From contig NZ_JBHSCW010000010.1 of NCBI RefSeq assembly GCF_042651425.1, positions 141,081-205,080 of the forward strand: a stretch of DNA of 64,000 nucleotides. Reading direction: 5' to 3'. The translations under genes and the position numbers were made by a program. Shown piece after piece: positions 56,550 through 64,000 of this stretch (positions are counted from its first letter, which is position 1; each line of letters begins with the position of its first letter). The notes below the pieces were generated by a model. That model had not been told where the DNA came from and searched no databases. It saw only the letters and a list, made by a program, of their open reading frames with translations. The DNA comes from Fodinicurvata halophila (GTDB lineage Bacteria > Pseudomonadota > Alphaproteobacteria > Kiloniellales > DSM-21159).

Positions 56550-59432
56550 ATGTCTGCAGAGGTCTTCCTCTACGCAGTCCTGGCTGCAGGAATTCCCGGT
56601 TGCCTTGCCGTCTGGCTCGGGGCCGCCCTGACGCGCAACCGCAGGCAGAAGAGACAGCTCGAGGCCGAGGCGGAGACGCTGCGGCGCAGGCTGGAGGAGC
56701 AGGAGGAGATCGCCGAGGAGTGGGGCTGGGAAACCGATACGCAGCACCGCTTTACATGGTTCTCCTCCAACCACAGCCGGCTGACCGGCCATTCCGCCTC
56801 TCTCTACCTTGGCAAGGCGCGCTGGGAGGTTGCCAACCTGGAAGTGGAGGAGGGGTTCTGGGAAGAGCACCGCCGGACGCTGGATGCGCACAAGCCTTTT
56901 AACAGCATGATCTACATGGCGCGCGCCCACGACGGCGGTCTGCGAGTCTTCCGCAGCAGCGGGCAGCCGCGCTTCGACGCGGATGGCACCTTCCTCGGCT
57001 ATCGCGGCGTGGCCACCGATATCACAAAGGTGGTCTCCGCCGGAGACCAGGCGGACGTGGCCCAGCGACGTCTGCAGGATGCAGTGGACCTGATGCCCCA
57101 GGGCTTGGCCCTGTTCGATGCCGACGAGCGGCTGATCCTGGCCAACAGGATCTACCGCGAGCGCTTCACCAGGGCGAACCAGCGCATCGAGACGGGCATG
57201 ACCTTCGAGGAGCTGGCCCGTACGGCCCGTGCACAGGGTCTGGTCCGCGAATGGGGCGCCGAGGACGAGGCCGCCCTGCAGTACAGGCTTTCAGTCTTTC
57301 GCAATCCTCCCTATCGCATCGAGCAGAGCTACCAGGACGGGGACACGCTGGACGTGATGGGCAGCCGCACGGCCGATGGCGGCCAGGTCATCCTGTGGAC
57401 CGACATCACCGAGATGAAGCGGCGCGAGAAGGCGCTGACGCTGCTGGTCACCGGGCCGGCGCGCGGCCGCGACTTCCTGGAGACGGCCTGCGAGGCGGTT
57501 TCCGTCCTGCTGAACTACCGCTTCTCAGGGATTGCCCGCCTGGATCGCAGCGGGCATCGGGCCGAGGTCCTGTCCTGCTGGATGGACGGGGGGCCGGGAG
57601 AAGTGTTCAGCTATTCCCTGGAAGGAACGCCCTGCGAGGGTGTCTACAGCCAGTCCGGACGCTGCTATTTTCCGGATCGCGCCAGCGAGCGCTTCCCAGA
57701 GGACAGGATGCTGGTGGACCTGGGTGGACGCGCGTTCAGCGGGGAAGCCCTGTACGGCCGCACTGGCGAGAAGATCGGCCATCTGTTTGCCGTTCACGAT
57801 GCACCCGACAGCGAGACGCAGCGGCACAGCGACATCCTGAACCTGATCGCCCGCTGGGTGGCGACCGAGCTGGAGCGGCGCGATGCCGAGGAGGAGCGCC
57901 TGCGCTCGGCGCGCCTGCTGCAGATCTTCTTCGATCACATGACCGAGGGCATCAAGGTGGTCGACAAGGACATGCAGGTGCTGGCCTACAACCGCCGCTT
58001 CCTGGAGATCGCGAACGTGCCGCGCCAGCTGATGGCCGAGGGAGATTATCACAAGGTGCTGCGCCACAGCGCCGAACGCGGCGATTATGGCGCCGGGGAC
58101 GTGGACGAACTGGTGGAGCAGCGTATCCAGCGTCTGTTCCTGCCGCGCCCTTGCGTGACCGAGGAGCTTCGCCCTACCGGCCGTAACCTGGAGATCCGCA
58201 CCAACCCCCTGCCCGACGGCGGCGTGGTGGCCACCTATGTGGACATCACCGACCGCAAGAAGGCCGAGGAACGTCTGCGTGAAAGCGAGCATCGCTACCG
58301 CCTGATCTCGGATCTGGCCTCGGACCTGGTGTTCTCCTATGCGCTGGACGAGGATGGCCGACTGGGCCTGGAATGGTATGCCGGCACCCTGCTCTCTCGC
58401 CTCTCGCTGCCGGGTCTGCCGGACACGACCGAGGACTGGGAAAACCTGGTGGTGGCCGAGGACCGGCCGGTGCTGCGCCAGTGCCTGCTGAAGCTGGCGC
58501 GCGGAGAGGACTGTTCCGAGGAGGTCCGACTGCAGTGCGACAGCGAGCAGGATGTCTGGGTGCGCATCCTGGCCCGCGGCGAGCACGACGTCGAAAGCGG
58601 CCGCCTGAAGCGGATCCTGGGTGCCGCCCAGGACGTGTCGGAGCGCAAGAACGCCGAAGCCGAAATGATGCAGGCCATGCAGGCCACCGAACTGGCCAAT
58701 CGCACCAAGAGCGATTTCCTCGCCACCATGAGCCACGAGCTGCGCACGCCGCTGAATGCCATCATCGGCTTTGCCGAGATCATGGAACAGCAGATGCTGG
58801 GCCCGCTGGGCGATGTCCGCTATCTGGACTACAGCCACGACATCAAGGAAAGCGGTTCGCACCTGCTGCGCATCATCAACGATATCCTCGAGGTCTCCAA
58901 GGCGGAGGCCGGGCGCCTGGAACTGCACGCAGAGTACTTCCGCCTGCTGCAGCTGGTCGAATCCTCGGCCCGCCTGGTCCAGCACCGGGCCGAGGACAAT
59001 GGTGTGGCCCTGGAGTGGGAGGTGCCCGAGAGCGACCTGCAGCTTTATGCCGACCAGCGCCGTCTGAAGCAGGTTCTGCTGAACGTGCTGTCCAACGCCA
59101 TCAAGTTCACGCCGGAGGGCGGAACGGTCCGTCTCCACGCCCAGAGCACATCGCAGGGCGGCCTCTGCCTCGAGGTGCAGGACAGCGGCATCGGCATCGA
59201 GCCGGAGAATATCCAGCGGGTCTTCGAGCCCTTCACGCAGCTGGATTCCGGCCTGGGGCGGCGCCACGAGGGCACCGGCCTGGGCCTGCCGCTCAGCCGC
59301 ACGCTGGTGGAACTGCATGGCGGAGAACTGACCCTGGAGTCCAGGCCGGGAGAGGGAACCCGGGTCATCATCCTGCTGCCGCCGGAGCGAATGGCGGGCG
59401 GCCAGGGGGAGGCCCTGCGCATCCAGGCCTGA
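56550..59432 (+). CDS. Multi-PAS hybrid-less sensor histidine kinase
   Basis: A 960-residue kinase. A membrane anchor at about residues 4-25 is followed by a coiled coil (28-55), PAS (about 55-165), PAS (185-290, LMPQGLALFDADERLILAN in part), a GAF-like domain (295-455), two more PAS domains (460-575 and 580-700), HisKA with H729 (FLATMSHELRTPLN) and HATPase (830-950, NVLSNAIKFTPEGG, GTGLGLPLS). No receiver domain and no adjacent regulator, so it is an orphan kinase. ATG 56550 is preferred over GTG 56544. Signal unknown. Confidence 0.93.
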   Translation: MSAEVFLYAVLAAGIPGCLAVWLGAALTRNRRQKRQLEAEAETLRRRLEEQEEIAEEWGWETDTQHRFTWFSSNHSRLTGHSASLYLGKARWEVANLEVEEGFWEEHRRTLDAHKPFNSMIYMARAHDGGLRVFRSSGQPRFDADGTFLGYRGVATDITKVVSAGDQADVAQRRLQDAVDLMPQGLALFDADERLILANRIYRERFTRANQRIETGMTFEELARTARAQGLVREWGAEDEAALQYRLSVFRNPPYRIEQSYQDGDTLDVMGSRTADGGQVILWTDITEMKRREKALTLLVTGPARGRDFLETACEAVSVLLNYRFSGIARLDRSGHRAEVLSCWMDGGPGEVFSYSLEGTPCEGVYSQSGRCYFPDRASERFPEDRMLVDLGGRAFSGEALYGRTGEKIGHLFAVHDAPDSETQRHSDILNLIARWVATELERRDAEEERLRSARLLQIFFDHMTEGIKVVDKDMQVLAYNRRFLEIANVPRQLMAEGDYHKVLRHSAERGDYGAGDVDELVEQRIQRLFLPRPCVTEELRPTGRNLEIRTNPLPDGGVVATYVDITDRKKAEERLRESEHRYRLISDLASDLVFSYALDEDGRLGLEWYAGTLLSRLSLPGLPDTTEDWENLVVAEDRPVLRQCLLKLARGEDCSEEVRLQCDSEQDVWVRILARGEHDVESGRLKRILGAAQDVSERKNAEAEMMQAMQATELANRTKSDFLATMSHELRTPLNAIIGFAEIMEQQMLGPLGDVRYLDYSHDIKESGSHLLRIINDILEVSKAEAGRLELHAEYFRLLQLVESSARLVQHRAEDNGVALEWEVPESDLQLYADQRRLKQVLLNVLSNAIKFTPEGGTVRLHAQSTSQGGLCLEVQDSGIGIEPENIQRVFEPFTQLDSGLGRRHEGTGLGLPLSRTLVELHGGELTLESRPGEGTRVIILLPPERMAGGQGEALRIQA

Positions 59433-59477
59433 GGCCGCGGTGTCCGTTGCGGTGCCGCCGGGATAGAGGCGTCGGAT

Positions 59478-60725
59478 TCAGAAACCGGCGGACCGCGAGA
59501 AACTCTCCGCAAACTCCAGTAGGGCACGGTCGCTGCCGCGCGGGCCGAGCAGGGACAGGCCGAGCGGGCATCCCTGTTTCGTGGTGACCGGCAGGTGCAC
59601 CTGGGGCAGGCCCGAGAGGTTGGCGTAGCTGGTCATTGCCAGGACGTGCAGACGCTGCCGGAAAAGTACGTCGGGATCGGCCCCCAGTGGCGGGGCGATG
59701 TCCGGCGCCGTGGGCAGCACCATCAGGGCGTCCTCGCCCAGAAGCGCTTCCATGCGGGTTTGCACGGAGGTCATCAGGGCCCGGCATTCGGCCAGTGTCT
59801 CCTCCATTCCGGCCACTTCGGCCGCCCAGGTCATGCGCTGGGACAGTTCGGGACTGAGCGTCGGGCTGCGGGCCTCGATCCAGTCGCCGTAGACGGCCCA
59901 GGCCTCGGCGGCCTGCAGGTGGCGGAAGGCGTCGCGCCAGGCATCCAGGCCACCGTCCTCGGCGGCCGGCTGCGCGGGCTGGCGCTTGCCGAGGCGCATC
60001 TCTAGGCGCTCGACGAAGGGCTCCAGTTTTTCCGAGACATCGTCTTCCAGACGCCCGAAGGCCTCGCTGGCGTAGAGCAGCCGCGCGAAGTCGAAGGCTT
60101 TCTCGTCCGTGCCCAGCAGGACCTCGCCCACGGCAAGGAAGGTCTCGGGATCGCGCGCGAACCAGCCCACGGTGTCGAAGGAGGGCGCCAGCGGCACCAC
60201 GCCGTCGATGGGAATGCGTCCATGGGTCGGGCGCAGGCCGTAGAGGCCGCAATAGGCGGCAGGGATGCGCACCGAGCCGCCGGTGTCGCTGCCCAGCGCC
60301 GTGTCGCAGAGTCCGCCGGCCACGGCCGCCGCCGACCCGCAGGAGGAGCCGCCTGTGGAGCGGCCGGGTGCGTTGCTGTTGGCCGGCGCGCCGTAGTGAT
60401 GGTTCTGGCCGCTGAGACTGTAGGCGAACTCGTCGGTTATGGTCTTGCCCACCATGGCGGCGCCGGCCTCAAGCAGCCGCGTGACGCTGGAGGCGGTGGT
60501 CTCCGCCGGCTCGTGCGTGCGGCGATAGTCCGGGTTGCCGCAGCCGGTCACGTGGCCCGCGATGTCGTAGATATCCTTGACGGCGACCTCCAGGCCCGAC
60601 AGCGGTCCGGGCGCAGAGGGTGGCAGGCTGAGGCGCTCACCGGGCAGGAAGGCGTTCAGAGGGTCGCTCCCCGTCTCGTGCCGTGCCGCGGCGGCACCAG
60701 GGTCGTTCGCGGTACTGTCGGTCAT
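59478..60725 (-). CDS. Amidase signature family protein
   Basis: A 415-residue hydrolase with the Ser-cisSer-Lys triad: K50 (VAVKDIYD), S127/S128 (GGSSCGSAAAVA) and S151 (SDTGGSVRIPAA). GLYGLRPTHGRI follows as usual. It may act on aliphatic or aromatic amides; the glutaminyl-tRNA amidotransferase GatA is unlikely because GatCB are absent and the length is shorter than GatA. No signal peptide. Its start overlaps the stop of the upstream 127-residue gene (ATGA). Confidence 0.93.
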   Translation of the reverse strand: MTDSTANDPGAAAARHETGSDPLNAFLPGERLSLPPSAPGPLSGLEVAVKDIYDIAGHVTGCGNPDYRRTHEPAETTASSVTRLLEAGAAMVGKTITDEFAYSLSGQNHHYGAPANSNAPGRSTGGSSCGSAAAVAGGLCDTALGSDTGGSVRIPAAYCGLYGLRPTHGRIPIDGVVPLAPSFDTVGWFARDPETFLAVGEVLLGTDEKAFDFARLLYASEAFGRLEDDVSEKLEPFVERLEMRLGKRQPAQPAAEDGGLDAWRDAFRHLQAAEAWAVYGDWIEARSPTLSPELSQRMTWAAEVAGMEETLAECRALMTSVQTRMEALLGEDALMVLPTAPDIAPPLGADPDVLFRQRLHVLAMTSYANLSGLPQVHLPVTTKQGCPLGLSLLGPRGSDRALLEFAESFSRSAGF

Positions 60726-61105
60726 ATCTCGCGCGTGTCCCCCGGGTTCTGATCCGTGCCGGTCTCCCGCGGTGCCTTTTCGGTGTCGTTCTCCGCCTGT
60801 GGGTCTTTCTGTTCGCTCTCGGGCGGCGGGTCCAGGCGCGGGATGACGATGTCGCCCTCCTCGTTGATCCGGGGCATGCCGTAGCGCGGCAGGCTCTCCA
60901 CCAGGCCCGACATGCTCTCGGACAGGCGGCCCAGCATCTCCTGGAGCAGGGTGCGGGTCTCCTCGGGCAGGGCGTCCTCGAGGTTGGGAGAGTCCTCGGG
61001 TGCGGGCGCCTCCTCTCCGGAGGAGTCCTGGGCCCAGGCGGGTGTGGTGGCCAGCAGCAGGGCCATCCCCAGCGCCGGAAGGAAAGAGGGAACTGCTGTC
61101 TTCAT
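60722..61105 (-). CDS. Exported acidic protein of unknown function
   Basis: A 127-residue protein with a signal peptide (residues 1-25, cleaved after AWAQ). The mature part has a helical stretch (ALPEETRTLLQEMLGRLSESMSGLVESLP in parts) and a disordered acidic, Glu/Pro/Asn-rich tail. It resembles short periplasmic proteins in alphaproteobacteria with no assigned function. Translationally coupled to the amidase downstream (ATGA). Confidence 0.78.
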   Translation of the reverse strand: MKTAVPSFLPALGMALLLATTPAWAQDSSGEEAPAPEDSPNLEDALPEETRTLLQEMLGRLSESMSGLVESLPRYGMPRINEEGDIVIPRLDPPPESEQKDPQAENDTEKAPRETGTDQNPGDTREI

Positions 61106-61176
61106 GCCTGCAAGTCTACGGCAGAGGCCCGGCGCCTGTCACTGCCGAAACCTGTTCGCCGGGACACCAGGGCACT

Positions 61177-61788
61177 CTATTCGAACACGACCGGCAGGAT
61201 CGAAAGCACCAGCAGCGCGGCCATGGCAATGTTGAAGAGCTGCAGGCGCCGGCCTTCGGCCAGGAAGCGTCCCAGGGCCGAGCCCAGGAGGGTCCAGGCC
61301 GATACGCAAGGGAAGGCCACCAGGGCGAAGAGCGCGGTGATCAGCAGGACCTCGGCGAAGACGCTGTCGCCGCCGGTGGTATAGGCGGCCACGGCGCCGG
61401 TGGCCATCATCCAGGCCTTGGGGTTGACCCACTGGAAGGCGGCGGCTTGCAGGAAGGTCAGCGGAGGACGGGAACTTGCCTCGCCCTGGCGCCGCGTGGT
61501 GGCGATGCGCCAGGCGAGCCAGAGCAGGTAGGCGATGCCGGCGATCTTCAGGATGTCGTGCAGGGCGGGGACGGCGCGGAACAAGCCGCCCAGTCCCAGC
61601 CCCACCGCCAGGACCATCACCGGGAAGCCGATGGAGATGCCCAGGATGTGGGGCAGAGTGCGGCGATAGCCGTAGTTCACGCCAGAGGCGGTGACCATGA
61701 TGTTGTTGGGGCCCGGCGTGATCGTGGCCACCAGGGCGAAGGCGGCGATGACCGGTATGAGCTCCGGGGCGGGAAGCATCTGGACCAT
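61177..61788 (-). CDS. LysE-family amino-acid exporter
   Basis: A 203-residue inner-membrane protein with six hydrophobic segments. ATITPGPNNIMVTASG near residue 20 is the LysE/RhtB signature; FQWVNPKAWMM near residue 115 is the second. It would export amino acids such as homoserine, threonine or lysine. AGGAG precedes ATG 61788, which was chosen over an in-frame upstream start. Single gene. Confidence 0.94.
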   Translation of the reverse strand: MVQMLPAPELIPVIAAFALVATITPGPNNIMVTASGVNYGYRRTLPHILGISIGFPVMVLAVGLGLGGLFRAVPALHDILKIAGIAYLLWLAWRIATTRRQGEASSRPPLTFLQAAAFQWVNPKAWMMATGAVAAYTTGGDSVFAEVLLITALFALVAFPCVSAWTLLGSALGRFLAEGRRLQLFNIAMAALLVLSILPVVFE

Positions 61789-61960
61789 GGGCGAACTCCT
61801 CCGGGTAGGACAGCAGGACTGACCTGAAGGATGCGGTGCCGGTGTTTCAACTGTCAAACGCGCTTTGCGGATGGCTGTCCTGTTCGAACCGCGCCCGTGT
61901 GACCCGTCTCTGGGCGAACGCCCGTGTCCCCGGCACGCCGCCGGGCAGGCAGGCAGCGCC

Positions 61961-62536
61961 TCAGGCCGCCTCGGACCCCTTGTCCTTGGAGCGGGTGATA
62001 TAGGCCATGGCGCAGTGCTCGGCGCAGTAGGGGCGCCCGGGCGCCGCCGGGCTCTCGCAGAAATGGAAGTCCGGCTGCGAGGGATCGCCGATGGGCCATT
62101 GGCACTTGCGGTTCGAGATCCCGGCCTCGGCCTGGGGCAGCTTTCGGGTCACCGGTTGCGGGCGCTTCGGCGCCGTCGCACGGCTTGGGCGCGCCTTGGC
62201 CGGCTGCGGCATCTCGGCTGGCTGCGACGGCGGGGCCGCGGTCGCGGTTTCGCCCTGGCTTGCCTGGCCGGCCGCTTGCTGCGCCGTTTCGGCCGTCTCG
62301 CCGCTGTTCTCGCCGCGGGCCGGCATGGCCAGGGAATCGCTGCGCTTGCGGGCGGGCGTGCTGGTGCCGGCCTCCTGCTTGCGGATGGGCGAGGGGCGCG
62401 AGGGCAGCTTCAGCCGGTGAGCCTTGCCCACCACGGCGTTCTTGGATATCCCGAGCTGCTTACCGATGGCGGAGGCGGACTGGCCCTCGCTCCAGAGGCG
62501 GCTCAGTTCGTCGATACGTTCGGCTGTCCACGTCAT
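61961..62536 (-). CDS. gcrA: GcrA cell-cycle regulator
   Basis: A 191-residue GcrA. The N-terminal DNA-binding helix bundle MTWTAERIDELSRLWSEGQS and IGKQLGISKNAVVGKAHRL is diagnostic; the C-terminal RKCQWPIGDP, FHFCES and YCAEHCAMAY form the conserved sigma70-contacting part. GcrA is specific to Alphaproteobacteria and acts with CcrM methylation at GANTC. A GAGTC lies at 62605-62609 in the upstream region. The C-terminal Cys/His set could bind metal. Confidence 0.97.
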   Translation of the reverse strand: MTWTAERIDELSRLWSEGQSASAIGKQLGISKNAVVGKAHRLKLPSRPSPIRKQEAGTSTPARKRSDSLAMPARGENSGETAETAQQAAGQASQGETATAAPPSQPAEMPQPAKARPSRATAPKRPQPVTRKLPQAEAGISNRKCQWPIGDPSQPDFHFCESPAAPGRPYCAEHCAMAYITRSKDKGSEAA

Positions 62537-62693
62537 CGCCCTATTCCCTATATATTGCGATTTTCTACAGTGTCCCTACGATATCGTGTAGTGGCGCCTC
62601 TGTCGAGTCGGGAGTTACACGCGGACTGTGGAAAAGCCGGAGTCTTGCGCCGGTTTGCAGCCAGGGCCGTGAGATGAGGCGGCCCTGAAGCCT

Positions 62694-62744
62694 GTGCCAA
62701 GATGCTTCGAGGCCTTGCCTTGCGGCAAAGCACCCCAGCATGAG
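62694..62744 (+). repeat. Single REP-like palindrome
   Basis: Plus orientation: TGCCAAGATGCTTCGAGG, stem CTTGCC/GGCAAAG, then CCCCAGCATGAGG. It lacks a partner copy in the opposite orientation. It lies 158 bases upstream of gcrA. Confidence 0.75.
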
Positions 62745-63057
62745 GATTGGCGAGTGAGGTATTAGGGTATTGATTTTAAATGAAAATCTCATTCTTTCTT
62801 GTCGGCAATTAGTTATATGCGCGGGTGGTAGGGGGGAGATCTTCTTCACCCTCGAACATGAAGTTCTCACCTTTTCAAGGATTCCGTCCCGCCTGAGCAT
62901 GCGCGAAACGCATTCGAAGGAAGCCGCCCAGAGGGTGTTAAGGTACGGAACTTCAATAGATTGTTTTCTTCCGACCTAAAGCAGCTGCGCGATTTTGAGT
63001 TTTGGGCTGCCAATCACGCGAGCCCCATAAGCTCAACTTTATTGCAGCGAGCTTAAG
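62745..63057. other. AT-rich gap without recognisable gene
   Basis: GC content drops from the gcrA side toward the truncated gene. Only short accidental frames are seen, without ribosome-binding sites. No RNA gene or repeat recognised. Confidence 0.6.
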
Positions 63058-63798
63058 CTACAGCCCCCAAGCACGGTAGAAAGGGTCTGAACGTAATGCG
63101 GGATGCGAAGCGATAATTTCTCGTACTTCCGACTGGAAGCGCGCGTTCTGAGACAGCGATTTAATGATCAGTGCCTTCGGATGGATGATTCCTTGTGGAT
63201 AGGAGTGGTTCTTCGAAAGTGCATATTTGTATAAGTGGAGAGCTTTTGTTTTGTCCGTTTGTAGCTGGTGGTGAAATTTGTAAACATCCCAAGCGGCTCG
63301 GTTTTCTGCCTTTCTGAGAAGATCAAGAAAGGTGGTAGATGAAGGTGCGTTAGTGTTGCAGATTGGAGTAGTGCCGCCGACTGTACGACCAAGCCAGTAG
63401 CTGTCCTTCCACCAATCAAACGAACTCTCTAACAGTGAAGTAAGTTCATCTGGGTCAAGGAATTTGGATCCTATGATGAGTGCGGCGTATATTGAATATT
63501 CGGTGCCGATCGTTTCGAAAAGATTTATTAGCTCACGCATTTCACGCTTCAGCCGTCTATCGGCGCGAAATCTCGAATGAATACAGAATTTTGCAATCAG
63601 TATGATGCTAAAATCGTCAACAAATACGTTGTCCTTAAACATCTTTTTGATCTGATAGAATTCAGCATTAGGATGGTTCCGGCGTGAAAGGCTTGAGAAG
63701 GCAGTTAGTCGAAGTGGTGGATTTAGCTTGATTAACGTTACTAGGTCTTCTGCAGGAATTTCGTATCCGACCTCGGCACTAATTTTGGCCAAGTACAT
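63058..63798 (-). CDS. Unknown AT-rich gene, 5'-truncated by an IS5-family element
   Basis: 246 residues from the first Met, but the same frame remains open without a start codon upstream to about 63873 (R-G-N-G-S-K-I-F before Met), where IS sequence begins. So the true N-terminus was probably cut off. The protein is helical (FETIGTEYSIYAALIIGSKFL, AENRAAWDVYKFHHQL). Two clusters of Trp/Phe and Arg/Lys occur; no catalytic motif. It could be the C-terminal helical part of a larger protein such as a reverse-transcriptase-type defence enzyme, a faint resemblance only. Codon use is AT-richer than the chromosome. Confidence 0.6.
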   Translation of the reverse strand: MYLAKISAEVGYEIPAEDLVTLIKLNPPLRLTAFSSLSRRNHPNAEFYQIKKMFKDNVFVDDFSIILIAKFCIHSRFRADRRLKREMRELINLFETIGTEYSIYAALIIGSKFLDPDELTSLLESSFDWWKDSYWLGRTVGGTTPICNTNAPSSTTFLDLLRKAENRAAWDVYKFHHQLQTDKTKALHLYKYALSKNHSYPQGIIHPKALIIKSLSQNARFQSEVREIIASHPALRSDPFYRAWGL

Positions 63799-63875
63799 GA
63801 AAATTTTGCTGCCATTTCCGCGTGTAAACCGAGAGTTCCTAAGGTCAGTTCCTCTCCAGATTTGGTATGCCCTGT

Positions 63876-64000
63876 CTAGGCCGCAGACTCATAAGACTTC
63901 AACCAGATGCGGAGTGAAGCCAGCTTGAGCGCGGCGAGGTAGTTTTCCGGTTTGCGGTCATAACGTGTTGCGATGCCTCTGAACTGCTTGATTTTCCCGA
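63876..64000 (-). CDS. IS5-family transposase, C-terminal end (gene runs off window)
   Basis: The minus-strand frame ends with KQFRGIATRYDRKPENYLAALKLASL and IWLKSYES before a TAG at 63876-63878. The segment matches the C-terminus of IS5 (IS427-group) DDE transposases. No frameshift is visible in this part, so this copy may be intact, unlike the other three IS5 remnants in the window. Confidence 0.85.
   Translation of the reverse strand, partial: GKIKQFRGIATRYDRKPENYLAALKLASLRIWLKSYESAA

Noticed and set aside
62770..62979. 69-residue plus-strand frame in the AT-rich gap
   Set aside because: No ribosome-binding site, no recognisable protein features and it ends in unrelated sequence.

Overview
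The window is GC-rich chromosomal DNA of an alphaproteobacterium. A GcrA cell-cycle regulator, a gene-transfer-agent (GTA) style head-tail cluster with its typical 3-TM holin, the overall gene content and the codon bias all point there; a Rhodospirillales-like lineage is my best guess, and the genus cannot be fixed. No rRNA, tRNA or CRISPR array was seen. At least 17 copies of a REP-like palindrome sit between genes.

Layout. (a) 1-14 kb: mostly housekeeping and stress genes. They are a ClC chloride channel with an unusual gate motif, class I fumarase, a DMT exporter, a CI/LexA-type repressor divergent from two unknown genes, an orphan HigA antitoxin with a perfect palindromic operator, a TetR/nitroreductase operon, three tandem small proteins, a GNAT acetyltransferase and an M20 peptidase. 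(b) 14.3-20.6 kb: an accessory island with an Xre-RES toxin-antitoxin pair, a Cys-containing small protein, a PD-(D/E)XK nuclease-like protein, two decayed IS5-family transposases and two AT-rich orphan genes. (c) 20.7-41.5 kb: a GTA/prophage-derived cluster in RcGTA order: terS, terL, portal, protease-capsid fusion, connectors, tail tube, gp10-like protein, chaperone, short tape measure, DUF2460, DUF2163 fused to a large extra module, NlpC/P60 peptidase, gp15-like tail protein, DUF2793, endolysin and GTA holin. It has no integrase or replication genes. Non-phage genes interrupt it: nirK between terS and terL, a two-TM protein plus REP elements before the tape measure, and a His-rich NreB-like MFS exporter between endolysin and holin. 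A promoter followed at once by an intrinsic terminator precedes terS, and another terminator follows the capsid gene. (d) 41.6-47.3 kb: mixed genes, including an IS5 remnant, a DMT exporter between diverged direct repeats, a RibD-like reductase, a YcaQ-type DNA glycosylase and DUF411/SHOCT envelope proteins. (e) 47.4-55.7 kb: a molybdate/tungstate uptake supercluster. It holds TupABC, ModA, a Mop-type molbindin, a type II (BtuCD/FecCD-like) ABC importer, a MOT1-type permease and a divergent regulator that fuses an excisionase-type HTH to a substrate-binding domain. (f) 55.8-62.5 kb: apt, a multi-PAS histidine kinase, an amidase, LysE and gcrA. (g) 62.7-64 kb: AT-rich DNA with a 5'-truncated gene next to an IS5-family element that runs off the end.

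How parts fit. NirK is a copper enzyme and does not itself need molybdenum, but Mo/W uptake would serve molybdoenzymes such as nitrate reductase or formate dehydrogenase encoded elsewhere. The GTA-like cluster looks domesticated: it is GC-matched, punctuated by chromosomal repeats and host genes, yet its structural reading frames are intact.
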